Of a stretch of 64,000 bases of DNA, positions 45,825 to 55,054 are shown piece by piece; position 1 is the first letter of the stretch, and the number at the start of each line of letters is the position of its first letter. This stretch comes from Spirochaetota bacterium (GTDB taxonomy: Bacteria > Spirochaetota > Spirochaetia > Treponematales > UBA12059). Below the pieces are notes generated by a model. It worked only from the letters and a program-made list of their open reading frames with translations, was not told the DNA's origin and searched no databases. The position numbers and the translations under genes are program-made. The DNA is taken from contig JADFDI010000005.1 of the NCBI GenBank assembly GCA_018262985.1, positions 62,001 to 126,000 on the forward strand, in the 5' to 3' direction.

Positions 45825-47570
45825 TCAATAGCTCTCGAAATCGGTATCGGATACCGTCGAGGCCAGGATCGCTTGACCGGTGCGGTCGTTTTTCGGGACG
45901 ATTCCGCGAGGAGTCGCTTCGATGGACCGCCTCGATGTCGGAGCTTCGAAGACGGGTTCACCATGGTCGCCCGGACCTCGTTCGAAGCGCGCGTTGACGT
46001 GTGCGGCGCGCTCCGTCCTTCTCCCGCGTTCCGCGCCGGGGCGGGGGGCGTCCGCGTCGAGCTTGAAGAAAGAGACCGTCTCTTCGAGCAGTCTCGCCTG
46101 CCCGGAGAGCTCCTCGGCCATGCTCGCGAGTTCTTCGCTGGCGCTCGCGTTTTGCTGGATCACGGCGTCGAGCTGCGACATGGCGAGAGCGACCTGGTCG
46201 GTGCCCGTGGTCTGCTCCTGGCTCGCGGCGGCGATCTCGGCCACGAGGTCGGCCGTTTTCCGGATGTCGGGAACGGAGTCGGCGATGAGCCGGCCCGCCG
46301 CGTCGGCGGTTTCGACGGTCTTCGAGGACAGGTCCGCGATCTCGCCCGCGGCCTTCTGGCTCCGTTCCGCCAGCTTCCGCACTTCGCTCGCGACGACCGC
46401 GAAGCCGCGGCCGGCCTCGCCGGCCCGCGCCGCCTCGATGGCCGCGTTCAGCGCGAGGAGGTTGGTCTGCCTCGCGATCTCGTCGATGATGCCGGTCTTC
46501 GCGGCGATCTCCCGCATGGCTTCCACCGCGCCCGCGACGGACCGAGCTCCGGACTCGGCGCTCGCCGCAGCCTTCCTCGAAAGCGAGTCGGTGGTCTTCG
46601 CGTTGTCCGCGTTCTGCCGCACCGATCCGGACATTTCCTCGACGCTGGCCGAGACCTCCTCGGCGCTCGAGGCCTGCTCGCTGGCGCCCTGGCTCAGCTG
46701 CTCGGCCGTGGCGCTCATGCCGTCCGAGCCGCTCGAGACGTTGCGCACGGACGACTGGACCGCGGCTACGACCTCGCGCAGCTTGTCGGCCATGGCCGCG
46801 AGCGACCGGGCGATGCTGCCGGGTTTCGCCTTGCGAATGTCCAGGCGGAGCGAAAGGTCGCCCTCGGACAGGCTCGCCGCCGCGGCCGCGATCTCGGCGG
46901 GCTCGCCGCCGACCTGCCGCGTGACGGCGCGGGTGATGATGATGCCGAGCAGTACGCCGAGGCCGGTGCATCCGGCGACGAGAAGGACCATGAAGCGGAC
47001 GCTCGATTCGTACAGCTTGGTGGTCTCGACCGAGTAGTCCTCGGCGTTGGCTTCCTTCCGTCTCGACGCCTCGGTCATGGCCAGGTCGAGCGCGTCCGCT
47101 ACGGCGCGGCCTTCCCCCTGCGCCAGGGTCACCGACGCCCGACGCTCCTGCAGGTCCTCGAGCAGCGCGAGATCGATGACGCGCCGTTTGAGCGCGTCGG
47201 CGGCTGCGGCTTTCGCCCGGATGTCCTCGATGAGCCGACGACCGTCTTCGGTGACGAAGAGCCAGGACGCCTTGTCGAGGTATTCGAGCATGGCAGCCTG
47301 GTACCGGCCGACGGCTTCCGCGTGCCGGGTCCGGTCCTCCGCCGTGCTCGACAGCAGCATGTTCTTCTCGGCCCGGCCCGCGTAGATCAGGTTGATGTTC
47401 GCCTCTTTGATGTACGAAAGCCCGAGCAGCTCGCGCCGGTACATCGTGTCGGCCATGTCGTTCATGGCTCCCACGTTCCGAATTCCCACGACGCCCACGA
47501 CGGCGCTCAAGGCCGACAAGGAAAGGAACGCCAGGATCAGCATGGTTCCCAGACGCATTCGACTCTTCAT
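45825..47570 (-). CDS. methyl-accepting chemotaxis protein
   Basis: 581-residue membrane receptor. First span at about residues 8-30 ([20 protein letters not shown]), a four-helix-bundle type periplasmic sensor to about residue 190, second span ([21 protein letters not shown]), HAMP ([26 protein letters not shown]) and the coiled-coil signalling domain with the invariant tip [20 protein letters not shown] and [18 protein letters not shown]. The C-terminal 60 residues are charged and disordered and lack a CheR-tethering pentapeptide. The start at 47570 follows GGGGAGCGGAC. It is directly upstream of cheW. Confidence 0.94.
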   Translation of the reverse strand: MKSRMRLGTMLILAFLSLSALSAVVGVVGIRNVGAMNDMADTMYRRELLGLSYIKEANINLIYAGRAEKNMLLSSTAEDRTRHAEAVGRYQAAMLEYLDKASWLFVTEDGRRLIEDIRAKAAAADALKRRVIDLALLEDLQERRASVTLAQGEGRAVADALDLAMTEASRRKEANAEDYSVETTKLYESSVRFMVLLVAGCTGLGVLLGIIITRAVTRQVGGEPAEIAAAAASLSEGDLSLRLDIRKAKPGSIARSLAAMADKLREVVAAVQSSVRNVSSGSDGMSATAEQLSQGASEQASSAEEVSASVEEMSGSVRQNADNAKTTDSLSRKAAASAESGARSVAGAVEAMREIAAKTGIIDEIARQTNLLALNAAIEAARAGEAGRGFAVVASEVRKLAERSQKAAGEIADLSSKTVETADAAGRLIADSVPDIRKTADLVAEIAAASQEQTTGTDQVALAMSQLDAVIQQNASASEELASMAEELSGQARLLEETVSFFKLDADAPRPGAERGRRTERAAHVNARFERGPGDHGEPVFEAPTSRRSIEATPRGIVPKNDRTGQAILASTVSDTDFESY

Positions 47571-47783
47571 GTCCGCTCCCCGGCTCCGCCGCGGGCGGAA
47601 CCTCATGGAACCAAGCTAGGAGGGGCGGAGCGCCGGGGCAACGCAACTTTGGTGCAAAGTCGGGCGCCGACCGATTGGTCGATCGCCCAAGCCGGATCCC
47701 GCGGTGGCCTTTTGCGACGAAAGTTAACTGCGCCCTGCGCGCGGACGTTGGTACCTTTCAGGCATCGTCCATCGGGGGAGAGC

Positions 47784-48410
47784 ATGCAGGGAAGCGTTCA
47801 GGGGAGGCCCGCGGGAAGGGCCGCCGTCATGCGCGCGTTGATCGAGGCGGCCGTCGAGCTGTTCTCGTCGCGGAGCTATGGAGAGGTCGGCGTGAGGGAG
47901 CTCGCGTCGAAGGCGGGGGTCAATCCCGCCCTCGTGCACCTCTATTTCGAGTCGAAGGAAGACGTCCTCCGGGAGGCTTCGATGGCGTGCTTCGGGCGTC
48001 TCGAGGAAAGGATGCGGTTCCTGCGCGCTTCGTCCGCGTCGCCGTCGGCGTTGGCCTCGGCCTGCGTCGAGCAGGGTCGGTATTTGCGCGTGCTCCTGAC
48101 GGCGCTGTGCGCCCCGCTTCGCCGCCCCTTGCCGTTCGACGGGGAGACGGTGCTGGACTTGCTCGCGATGGCGGCCGACGGAACCCGGGCTTCCGCGTCG
48201 GGCGATGCCCGCGACGTGCTTCGGGGCATCGCCGCCGCGGGGATCGGCTTCCTCATGCTGGAGCGCGCGGCTCCGGGCAGCGGGAACGGCGGCGAAGCGG
48301 CGGGCGGACGGATTTTCGAGGAAACCTATCCGCGCTTGATCGAGGCCGCGCTCGCGGGACTGGGCGCGGCCCGCTCCGGGTTCACGGCTCTATCCCCATC
48401 TCCCGGATGA
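47784..48410 (+). CDS. TetR family transcriptional regulator
   Basis: 208 residues. The N-terminal HTH is clear (AAVELFSSRSYGEVGVREL then ASKAGVNPALVHLYFESKEDV), with a helical C-terminal ligand domain of alanine/arginine-rich character. The start follows GGGGGAGAGC. It lies between the divergent MCP gene and the convergent PAS-LuxR gene, whose end it overlaps by 29 bases. Ligand and targets unknown. Confidence 0.9.
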   Translation: MQGSVQGRPAGRAAVMRALIEAAVELFSSRSYGEVGVRELASKAGVNPALVHLYFESKEDVLREASMACFGRLEERMRFLRASSASPSALASACVEQGRYLRVLLTALCAPLRRPLPFDGETVLDLLAMAADGTRASASGDARDVLRGIAAAGIGFLMLERAAPGSGNGGEAAGGRIFEETYPRLIEAALAGLGAARSGFTALSPSPG

Positions 48411-50001
48411 AGCGGATGAATTCCACCCGGCTGTGCGTGCGGGTTTTGCGGTAGAGCGAAAATACCTGGACCTTGACCGCCGATTCGGAGATTTCCATGG
48501 CGCGGGCGATCTCCTTGTTGGACATGCCCGATGCGAGGCATTTCGCGATCTGCTCCTGACGATGGGTGACGCCCCATTCCGAGAGGCGGTGCGGCGCTTC
48601 TTCCGCGCCCAGCCTCGACCCGAGCTCGGCGATGGAGGAGGCCAGCGACTTGAGCCGTCCTATCAAGTAACCGCGGTCGGCTTCGATCTGGCGCTCGTGG
48701 CTCAGGTCCTTGAACACGGCGATGGTTCGGATCGACGCGCCGTTTTCGTCGAGTACGGGCACCACCTGCGCGCTCGCGGGAAACGGGACGCCGTTGGAAC
48801 GTTTGAGCCGGACGTCGCCCTGCGCGAATCCCTTCCGGGCGAGCTCGCCGGAGGCCCAGACGGCGATCCGCTCCTCCTGGGCGCAGAAGAGGTCGAGCGA
48901 CTTCCCGACCAGGTCCTCGCCCGGCAGGCCGAAGGTCAAGGAGGCCGCGCGGTTGCCTTCCAGGATGGTCGAACAATCCGAATCGAGGGCTATCACGGCG
49001 TCCTCGAGATTGGCGAGGATGCGTCCCGCCGCCGGCTGTCCCGCTTCGGTCCCGGGCAGGAACCGGGCATGGTCGGCCGCGATGGAGCCGACGACGAGGA
49101 AGCTCCTGCCTTCGTCCCCGCTCTCCACGCGCCGGGCGTAGAGCTCGAGGACGATCCTGGCCCCGTGGCCGGTGCGGAACGCCAGTCTGGTCTCGGCCGC
49201 GCCGAGGACGGCGACCGAAGCCAGGCACTCGTCGGCTCTCGCGGAATCGTCCGGGTGCACCAGCGCCTCGGTCCAGGCCTGGCCGCGGAGCTGCTCGATC
49301 GAGGCGCGACCGAGCACCCTTCGGGCGAACTCGCCCGCCTCGCGGATGCATCCGGCGGGGTCCAGGTGCAGCACGAGCTGTTTCTCGGCTCCGAACAGCG
49401 CTTCCACGAGGCGCGCCGAAGTGCCGCCGCCGGCCTCCGGGATGCGCCGGTCCGAGCCTTCGCGGATTCCGCCCCTGCCCCTGTCCGGATCCGGGCTCGG
49501 CGCTTCCGAGAAGACGCCGACGATGGACCGCACCCTGCCGCGCGAGTCCCGCACGGGGCTCGTCGAGAGCAGGAGCCGGATGAAGACGCCGTCCTTCCGC
49601 CGTCGGACGATTTCGCGATTCACGAAGCACTCGCCGCCGATCACGCGCGCGCGCATGGAATCGTACTCCCGATGGAGGTCTTCGGGAACGTACGGGGCGT
49701 ACCGGCCGAGCGCTTCGTCGCGGGTCCATCCGAACAGGCGCTCCGCGGCCGCGTTCCAGGCCAGCATGACGCCGTCGAGGCTCGCTTCGGTGACCGCGAG
49801 CGGATGGCATTCGACCAGGGCGCGGTATCGGGATTCGCTGTCTCCGGCGTCGCCGACGTGGTCGGCGGAACGGAAGGCGGCGTCCGCGGCCTCCGAGGGG
49901 AACGAGGGAGCATATCCTTCGCCGACGCGCGAGCGCGACGAAGCCGAGGGCGATTCCCGCGCGCTTTCCGCGAACGGGGTCGTGACCGAGAGCGTGGGCA
50001 T
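48382..50001 (-). CDS. PAS-domain LuxR-type regulator
   Basis: 539 residues, cytoplasmic. Three PAS segments are visible: about 55-165 (SRYRALVECHPLAVTEAS then ERLFGWTRDEALGRYAP), about 195-310 (weaker, LVLHLDPAGCIREAGEFARRVLG) and about 325-440 (ANLEDAVIALDSDCSTILEGN then VFKDLSHERQ). The C-terminal HTH, about 478-535, reads VTHRQEQIAKCLASGMSNKE and IARAMEISESAVKVQVFSLYRK, a LuxR-type domain. The architecture is a sensor-plus-DNA-binding one-component regulator; the second PAS contains no obvious haem or flavin signature. The start follows GGCGGAGTAA. Confidence 0.88.
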   Translation of the reverse strand: MPTLSVTTPFAESARESPSASSRSRVGEGYAPSFPSEAADAAFRSADHVGDAGDSESRYRALVECHPLAVTEASLDGVMLAWNAAAERLFGWTRDEALGRYAPYVPEDLHREYDSMRARVIGGECFVNREIVRRRKDGVFIRLLLSTSPVRDSRGRVRSIVGVFSEAPSPDPDRGRGGIREGSDRRIPEAGGGTSARLVEALFGAEKQLVLHLDPAGCIREAGEFARRVLGRASIEQLRGQAWTEALVHPDDSARADECLASVAVLGAAETRLAFRTGHGARIVLELYARRVESGDEGRSFLVVGSIAADHARFLPGTEAGQPAAGRILANLEDAVIALDSDCSTILEGNRAASLTFGLPGEDLVGKSLDLFCAQEERIAVWASGELARKGFAQGDVRLKRSNGVPFPASAQVVPVLDENGASIRTIAVFKDLSHERQIEADRGYLIGRLKSLASSIAELGSRLGAEEAPHRLSEWGVTHRQEQIAKCLASGMSNKEIARAMEISESAVKVQVFSLYRKTRTHSRVEFIRFIREMGIEP

Positions 50002-50304
50002 TTACTCCGCCTGGATTTGATCGCTTTTTGGGAAATCCGGACCCCGCGAGGGGCCGTCGGAATCGCGACTGGACGGGAACCGCCGCGATGCTCGCCGCGG
50101 GCGAGCTTACGTCGACCTGTCCAACACGTCAAATATAATAAAAGATTACATATCAAGTCGACATTTTTCGAACATTCGTCAAGATCCGGGCCGGGGTTTC
50201 AAAATGCATGGAAATCGTTGACCTCCGCGGGCTTGCGCGCTAGGGTGCCGTTCCCGCGTTCGATCCTGATCGCGGCGCATCCACGGGCGACGGAGTCTGG
50301 CGTC
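50002..50304. other. intergenic region between regulator and PanE-like gene
   Basis: This 303-base divergent gap has an AT-rich core near 50128-50170 that probably holds promoters for both flanking genes; no clear -35/-10 pair can be chosen. Nothing else is recognised. Confidence 0.6.
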
Positions 50305-51315
50305 ATGAAGCTCTGCATCTACGGGACGGGTTCGATGGGGACGGTGCTGGGCGCGTTCCTGGCGCGGGCGGGCAGGGAGGTCGACCTCGTCGACGCGTAC
50401 GAGGAACACGTGGCGGCGCTGAACCGCGACGGCGCGCGCGTCATCGGGAAGGTGGATTTTGTCGCGCCGGTTCGGGCCGTGAGTCCCGCGGCGTTGGGCT
50501 CCGGATACGACGTCGTGTTCCTGATGACGAAGCAGCACGAGAACCGGAAGCTCGCGTCCTTCCTCGCGGATAGGCTCGCTCCGGGCGGCGTGGTCTGTAC
50601 CATGCAGAACGGCTTGCCGGAGCGCGCGCTCGCCGAGGTGTTGGGCGCGGACCGGGTGGCGGGTTGCGCGCTGGGTTGGGGCGCCACGTTCCGCGGCCCC
50701 GGCGTGTCGGAACTCACGTCGGAACCCGGTGCGCTGACGTTCCATCTCGGAAGCGAGGGCGTGGGCGAGGAACGGCTCGAACGGATCGCCGAACAATTGC
50801 GCGACATGGGGTCCGTGACGATCGAGCGGAACTTCATTGGCGCGCGCTGGTCGAAGCTCCTCATCAACGCGGCCCTGAGCGGAGTCTCCACCGCGCTCGG
50901 CTACGATTTCGGCTCGGCGGTCTCTACCGATCGGCGGCGCCGAGTCGTCCACGCCGTCATCAAGGAGTGCATCGAGGTGACGCGCGCGGGCGGCATCCGC
51001 GTCGAGCCCGTCCAGGGCACGGACATCGTCCGCCTCTTCGACTACCGCGGCCCAGTCAAGCGCTTCGTCGCACGATCCCTCATCCCCTTCGCGACGCGCC
51101 GGCACCGCGCGCTCCGGGCCAGCATGTTGCAGGACCTCGAGAAGGGACGACCCTGCGAAATCGACGCCATCAACGGAGCGGTGCGCGCGGAAGGCCTGAG
51201 GCTCGGCGTCGCGACTCCCGTCAACGACCGCGTGGTGGAGCTCGTCAAATCCTTCGAGGCGGGCGAACGGAAACCGGGGCCGGAAAACCTCGCGCTCTTC
51301 GACGGACTGGCCTGA
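50305..51315 (+). CDS. ketopantoate reductase family protein (PanE/ApbA-like)
   Basis: 336-residue NADPH-dependent reductase of the 6-phosphogluconate-dehydrogenase-like fold. The nucleotide motif is YGTGSMGTVLGAFLARAG at the N terminus, FLMTKQHENRKLA covers the middle, and the C-terminal domain contains RWSKLLINAALSGVSTALG with the catalytic lysine position, as in PanE. It would reduce 2-dehydropantoate to pantoate in coenzyme A synthesis, but paralogues act on other 2-ketoacids, and no panB/panC is adjacent. The start at 50305 follows CGGAGTCTGGCGTC; the open frame upstream is a shadow. Confidence 0.88.
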   Translation: MKLCIYGTGSMGTVLGAFLARAGREVDLVDAYEEHVAALNRDGARVIGKVDFVAPVRAVSPAALGSGYDVVFLMTKQHENRKLASFLADRLAPGGVVCTMQNGLPERALAEVLGADRVAGCALGWGATFRGPGVSELTSEPGALTFHLGSEGVGEERLERIAEQLRDMGSVTIERNFIGARWSKLLINAALSGVSTALGYDFGSAVSTDRRRRVVHAVIKECIEVTRAGGIRVEPVQGTDIVRLFDYRGPVKRFVARSLIPFATRRHRALRASMLQDLEKGRPCEIDAINGAVRAEGLRLGVATPVNDRVVELVKSFEAGERKPGPENLALFDGLA

Positions 51316-51334
51316 GCCTCGTCGCGGAGGGCTA

Positions 51335-51372
51335 GAAAAAAGACCGGCCGCCTCGAGGGCGGCCGGCCGGTC
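51335..51372 (-). terminator. terminator at the convergent PanE-like / lipoprotein junction
   Basis: CCGGCCGCC pairs with GGCGGCCGG around TCGA, with alternative GACCGGCC/GGCCGGTC pairing. An A-run on the plus strand gives a T-run for the leftward lipoprotein gene. Confidence 0.8.
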
Positions 51373-51405
51373 GTGATGCAAGGATGCTCGGGAAACGCTT
51401 CCCGC

Positions 51406-52365
51406 TTACTCCTCGACCTTCACCCAGATGACGGTGTTGTGGTAGACGGGCCGGAACGCGGGCACGAGGTTGTCGGCCACCCGGTCGACGAGGGCCTCGG
51501 CGGTCGCGGTGAAGTCGTAGCTCCGGAAGAACGTGGAGTACGCCGCCGCGTCCTTGTTCTTCACGGGGACGAGTTCGAAGGCGCCTTCGACATAGGCGAG
51601 CGGGATCGCCTGCTTAGTCTTCTCGTCGACGAGCACTTCGCCCGTGCGCGCGTTGACGAGGGAGAACTCCGCGTAGGCCTTGTAGGTCAGGTAGTAATCG
51701 CCCTTCGCGGGTTTCCTGTCCATGATGCCGAACGAGCTCGTGTTGTAGCCATAGTCCGCCAGGATCTCGAGGATCTCGCTCCGGATGTCGACGGAGACGG
51801 AGAGGCGGTAGTCCGCGGTGACGGGGTTGGGCGCCGCGGCGAAGATCGCCGCCAGCGGCGCGCTCCCCTCGTCGACGGAGGCGGCATAAGGGGTGACGGT
51901 GTAGTCGTAGACAATTTTCCGCGTCGCGTATTCGCCGGCGTCCGGGTACGCGCGGTTGACCGGCAGTCGGATGTCGCCCGCGCCGGTGATGCCGTCTTGC
52001 AAACGTTTCGCGAGCCGGACGCCGAGGGCTCGGGCGTCGACCCCGGATTTCTTGAAGATGTTGGTGTCGAGCACCCCGACCTCGCCGAGGTCGAAGTCGT
52101 TGTCGGTTTCGAGGTAGCGGCCGCCCAGCTCGATGGTTTGGGCGGAATCGCCCGCCGTCACGGTCACCGAGACCCCGCGCAGGTCGAACTCGGAGCGCGA
52201 CGAGGTCAATTCGACGTCCGCGCGCTCCACCGCGAGCGTCGCGCCGCGCGCGACGGCGAGGGGCGGCTCGATCAGGTTGGACACGCTCTGGCGCTGCATG
52301 CCCGCGCACGACGCGAGGGCCGCCGCCGCGACGAGCGCGGTTCCGATTTTCAACGCTGTCTTCAT
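51406..52365 (-). CDS. predicted lipoprotein
   Basis: 319 residues. Signal MKTALKIGTALVAAAALASCAG ends in lipobox LASC (modified Cys about residue 20). The mature part is beta-rich, with repeated strands (VELTSSRSEFDLRGVSVTV; DFDLGEVGVLDTN; RKIVYDYTVTPYAASVD; YYLTYKAYAEFSLVNA), consistent with an outer-membrane- or periplasm-facing beta protein. No family is recognised. The start at 52365 (after an ATTCACCTTGG upstream) is the one giving a proper signal; a longer in-frame start is unsupported. Confidence 0.78.
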   Translation of the reverse strand: MKTALKIGTALVAAAALASCAGMQRQSVSNLIEPPLAVARGATLAVERADVELTSSRSEFDLRGVSVTVTAGDSAQTIELGGRYLETDNDFDLGEVGVLDTNIFKKSGVDARALGVRLAKRLQDGITGAGDIRLPVNRAYPDAGEYATRKIVYDYTVTPYAASVDEGSAPLAAIFAAAPNPVTADYRLSVSVDIRSEILEILADYGYNTSSFGIMDRKPAKGDYYLTYKAYAEFSLVNARTGEVLVDEKTKQAIPLAYVEGAFELVPVKNKDAAAYSTFFRSYDFTATAEALVDRVADNLVPAFRPVYHNTVIWVKVEE

Positions 52366-52486
52366 TCTGTATTCACCTTGGGGCCGGTTCGAGCCGGCCC
52401 GCGACCAGTGTAGCACGCCGGTCCGGGGCCGTCCGACCGGGCGGGAATTTCGCGCGCGGCGACTGCCGCCGGGTTACAATGTCCCC

Positions 52487-53620
52487 ATGCTCATCGACGG
52501 CGTCCAGCATCGAACCATCCGCGTCGCGGTCGACGGCGCGTCGGTAGAACTGATCGACCAGCGCGAGCTTCCCTTCGCCGTGCGCTTCGAGACCGTCCGC
52601 GCCCACCGCGAAATGGCCACGGCCATCCGCGACATGCACCTCCGCGGCGCGCCCCTCATCGGGGCGGCGGCGGCGTACGGCGCCTGGCTCGCCTGCCGCG
52701 AATTCGAGGCTCTGTCCCCGTCCCGGTTCGCCGCCGCGCTCGACGCGGCATTCGAGACGCTCGAGGCCGCCAGGCCCACCGCGGTCAACCTGCGCTGGGC
52801 TCTTTCCCGCCAGCGCGCGGCCTTGGCCGACGCGGGCGATCCGTCCGACGCCGTCCGCCGCGCCCTCGCCGAGGCGACCGCTATCGCCGACGGGGACGTC
52901 GCCATCAACGCGGCGCTCGGCCGCCACGGCGCCGACCTCGTCGAGCGCCTCCGCGCCGAGCGCGGGCTCGATAGGGTCCGCGTACTGACGCACTGCAACG
53001 CCGGATGGCTCGCGACGGTCGATCGCGGCACGGTGACGGCCGTCCTATACGAGCTCCGCGAGCGCGGCGTCCCGCTCCACGTGTGGGTCGACGAGACTCG
53101 CCCCCGTAACCAGGGAGCCCTCACTTCATGGGAGCTGACTCAGAACGGCGTCCCGAACACCGTGGTCTGCGACAACTCCGGGGGCCACCTCATGCGGCGC
53201 GGCGAGGTCGACCTGGTGCTGGTCGGCACCGACCGCACGGCGCGGAACGGCGACGTGGCGAACAAGATCGGCACGTACCTCAAAGCCCTCGCCGCGCGCG
53301 ACAACGGCGTCCCCTTCTTCGTCGCGCTGCCCTCGCCGAGCTTCGATCCGGCCATGCGCGACGGCGACGCGATTCCCATCGAGGAACGCTCGCCCGAAGA
53401 GGTGCTGTACGTCCGGGGCCGCGACCGCTCCGGCGGGGACGCAAGCGTCTCGCCTTACGCGCCGGGCGCGCGCGCGTTCAATCCCGGCTTCGACGTGACG
53501 CCGGCCCGCTTGGTCACGGGCTACGTCACCGAGCGGGGGGTGTTCGACGCGGATGGTCTCGCGGCGGCTCTGTCCCCCGACCCGGCTCTGTCCCCCGTCC
53601 CGGGGCCCGGGGCTTCGTGA
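52487..53620 (+). CDS. mtnA: methylthioribose-1-phosphate isomerase
   Basis: Isomerises 5-methylthioribose-1-phosphate to 5-methylthioribulose-1-phosphate in methionine salvage. 377 residues, eIF2B-like fold. The catalytic cysteine is C170 (LTHCNAGWLA) and the catalytic aspartate D249 (VGTDRTARNGDVANK); the phosphate-binding RGAP is at 53-56. The last about 17 residues (ALSPDPALSPVPGPGAS) are low in complexity and are encoded by two tandem copies of the REP-like motif, and a further copy lies at 52709 inside the gene. The ATG overlaps no strong ribosome site; TACAAT seven bases upstream may make the mRNA leaderless. Stop overlaps the next gene's ATG. Confidence 0.93.
   Translation: MLIDGVQHRTIRVAVDGASVELIDQRELPFAVRFETVRAHREMATAIRDMHLRGAPLIGAAAAYGAWLACREFEALSPSRFAAALDAAFETLEAARPTAVNLRWALSRQRAALADAGDPSDAVRRALAEATAIADGDVAINAALGRHGADLVERLRAERGLDRVRVLTHCNAGWLATVDRGTVTAVLYELRERGVPLHVWVDETRPRNQGALTSWELTQNGVPNTVVCDNSGGHLMRRGEVDLVLVGTDRTARNGDVANKIGTYLKALAARDNGVPFFVALPSPSFDPAMRDGDAIPIEERSPEEVLYVRGRDRSGGDASVSPYAPGARAFNPGFDVTPARLVTGYVTERGVFDADGLAAALSPDPALSPVPGPGAS
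52709..52719. repeat. REP-like motif inside mtnA
   Basis: GCTCTGTCCCC, encoding part of residues 75-78 of MtnA in a surface-like segment (FEALSPSR). Confidence 0.7.
53566..53601. repeat. tandem REP-like units at the 3' end of mtnA
   Basis: Two 18-base units, GGCTCTGTCCCCCGACCC and GGCTCTGTCCCCCGTCCC, differing at one base, encode the ALSPDP/ALSPVP tail of MtnA and end 19 bases before its stop. Confidence 0.85.
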
Positions 53621-54273
53621 TGGCGGGCGATCGGGGGACGGGCGACTCGGCCGACGCTCCGCGCGGGGCGGAGGGCGTCATCAAATTCGCCGTCGGCAGC
53701 CACCGGCGGATCGCGACCCTTCCCGAAGCGGAGTGGGTCGAGCTGGAAAGCTGGCGCTCGCGCTTGTGGCGGAGGGGGCTCGTCGGGCACGACGAAGCGT
53801 CGGGCCTCGGCTACGGCAACGTCTCGGTCCGCCGCCGGGCGGGCGGCTTCGTCATCACGGGCACGCAGACGGGTCGCCTCGAACGGCTCGACGGCCGGGC
53901 TTATGTCGTCGTGGACGCCTGGGATTTCGAGCGGTCCAGCGTGGACTGCACGGGGCCGACGCTGCCCTCGAGCGAGGCCCTGAGCCACGCCGCGTTCTAC
54001 GCGGCGAACCCGTCGATCGGCGCGGTCGTCCACGCGCATTCGCGTTCCCTTTGGCGCCGCATGCTCGACGCCGGCGATCCTTCCACGCCCGCGGACGCGC
54101 CGTACGGTAGCGTCGCGTTGTATACTCGGCTCGGGGAACTGGCGCGCGGGCGGATGGCGCTGCCCTTCCTCGTCGCGCTCGAGGGGCACGAGGACGGCGT
54201 CTTCGCCGCGGGCGGCACGCTGGCCGATGCCTGCGGAGCGCTCTTGACCCGATTCGAAGGGGAGGACCGATGA
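53620..54273 (+). CDS. class II aldolase/adducin family protein (putative methylthioribulose-1-phosphate aldolase or dehydratase)
   Basis: 217 residues of the class II aldolase fold. Zinc ligands are H138 and H140 (VVHAHSRS) and H190 (LEGHEDG), with the acidic residue E119 (PSSEAL) in the aldolase position. GYGNVSVRR and ITGTQTGRL are family signatures. Sitting between mtnA and mtnP with coupled starts on both sides, it should act on 5-methylthioribulose-1-phosphate, either as dehydratase MtnB or, more interestingly, as an aldolase releasing DHAP. The start ATG at 53620 shares its A with the mtnA stop. Confidence 0.85.
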   Translation: MAGDRGTGDSADAPRGAEGVIKFAVGSHRRIATLPEAEWVELESWRSRLWRRGLVGHDEASGLGYGNVSVRRRAGGFVITGTQTGRLERLDGRAYVVVDAWDFERSSVDCTGPTLPSSEALSHAAFYAANPSIGAVVHAHSRSLWRRMLDAGDPSTPADAPYGSVALYTRLGELARGRMALPFLVALEGHEDGVFAAGGTLADACGALLTRFEGEDR

Positions 54274-55025
54274 CGAAGATCGGCATCATAGGCGGCTCGG
54301 GACTCGAGGATCCGCGGATACTCGACCACGCGGCCGAGCGCTCGGTGACGACGCGCTTCGGCGCGCCGTCCTCCACCCTCACCGAAGGGAACCTGGGCGG
54401 CGTACCCGTGGTCATCCTCTCGCGGCATGACCGCGACCACCACATTCCGCCGACGGGCATCCCGAACCGCGCCAACCTCCAGGCCCTCAAGGACGCGGGC
54501 TGCGAGCAGGTCATCGCGAGCACCGCGGTCGGCTCGCTCCGCGAGGATATCGGCCGCGGCGATTTCGTCGTCCTCGACCAGTTCATCGACTTCACGCGCC
54601 GCCGCGAGGTCACCGTGTTCGATAGCTTCCTCGACGGCATGCACCACGTCGGCATGGCCGAGCCCTTCGACGAGACGCTCCGCCGGATCCTGGCCGAGGA
54701 GGCCGAGCGTCTCGGCATTAGGACGCATCGGGCCGGCACCGTCGTCACCATCGAAGGCCCGCGCTTTTCGACCCGGGCGGAGTCGCGCATGTTCCGCGCA
54801 TGGGGAGCCGACGTGATCAACATGAGCACCGCCCCCGAATGCATCGTCGCGAACGAGCTCGGCCTGGCCTACGCGGCGGTCGCCATGGCCACGGACTACG
54901 ATTGCTGGAAGGAGGACGAGGCGCCGGTCAGCTGGCAAGCCGTCCTCGAAATATTCAAGTCCAACGCCGAGCGCATGACCTCGTTGCTGGCCGCGGCGGT
55001 CAGGGCCGTCGCCGCCGGGCGCTGA
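54270..55025 (+). CDS. mtnP: methylthioadenosine phosphorylase
   Basis: Splits 5'-methylthioadenosine with phosphate into adenine and methylthioribose-1-phosphate, the substrate of MtnA. 251 residues of the trimeric PNP/MTAP family. The phosphate-binding IIGGSGLED is at residue 6, SRHDRDHHIPPTGIPNRANL is the MTAP hallmark, and STAPECIVANELGLAYA with the catalytic ATDYDCW follows. It overlaps the class II aldolase gene (ATGA). Sequence features favour MTAP over purine nucleoside phosphorylase. Confidence 0.94.
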   Translation: MTKIGIIGGSGLEDPRILDHAAERSVTTRFGAPSSTLTEGNLGGVPVVILSRHDRDHHIPPTGIPNRANLQALKDAGCEQVIASTAVGSLREDIGRGDFVVLDQFIDFTRRREVTVFDSFLDGMHHVGMAEPFDETLRRILAEEAERLGIRTHRAGTVVTIEGPRFSTRAESRMFRAWGADVINMSTAPECIVANELGLAYAAVAMATDYDCWKEDEAPVSWQAVLEIFKSNAERMTSLLAAAVRAVAAGR

Positions 55026-55054
55026 CCCTCGGTCGGGCGGCAAAGGAGGAGACG

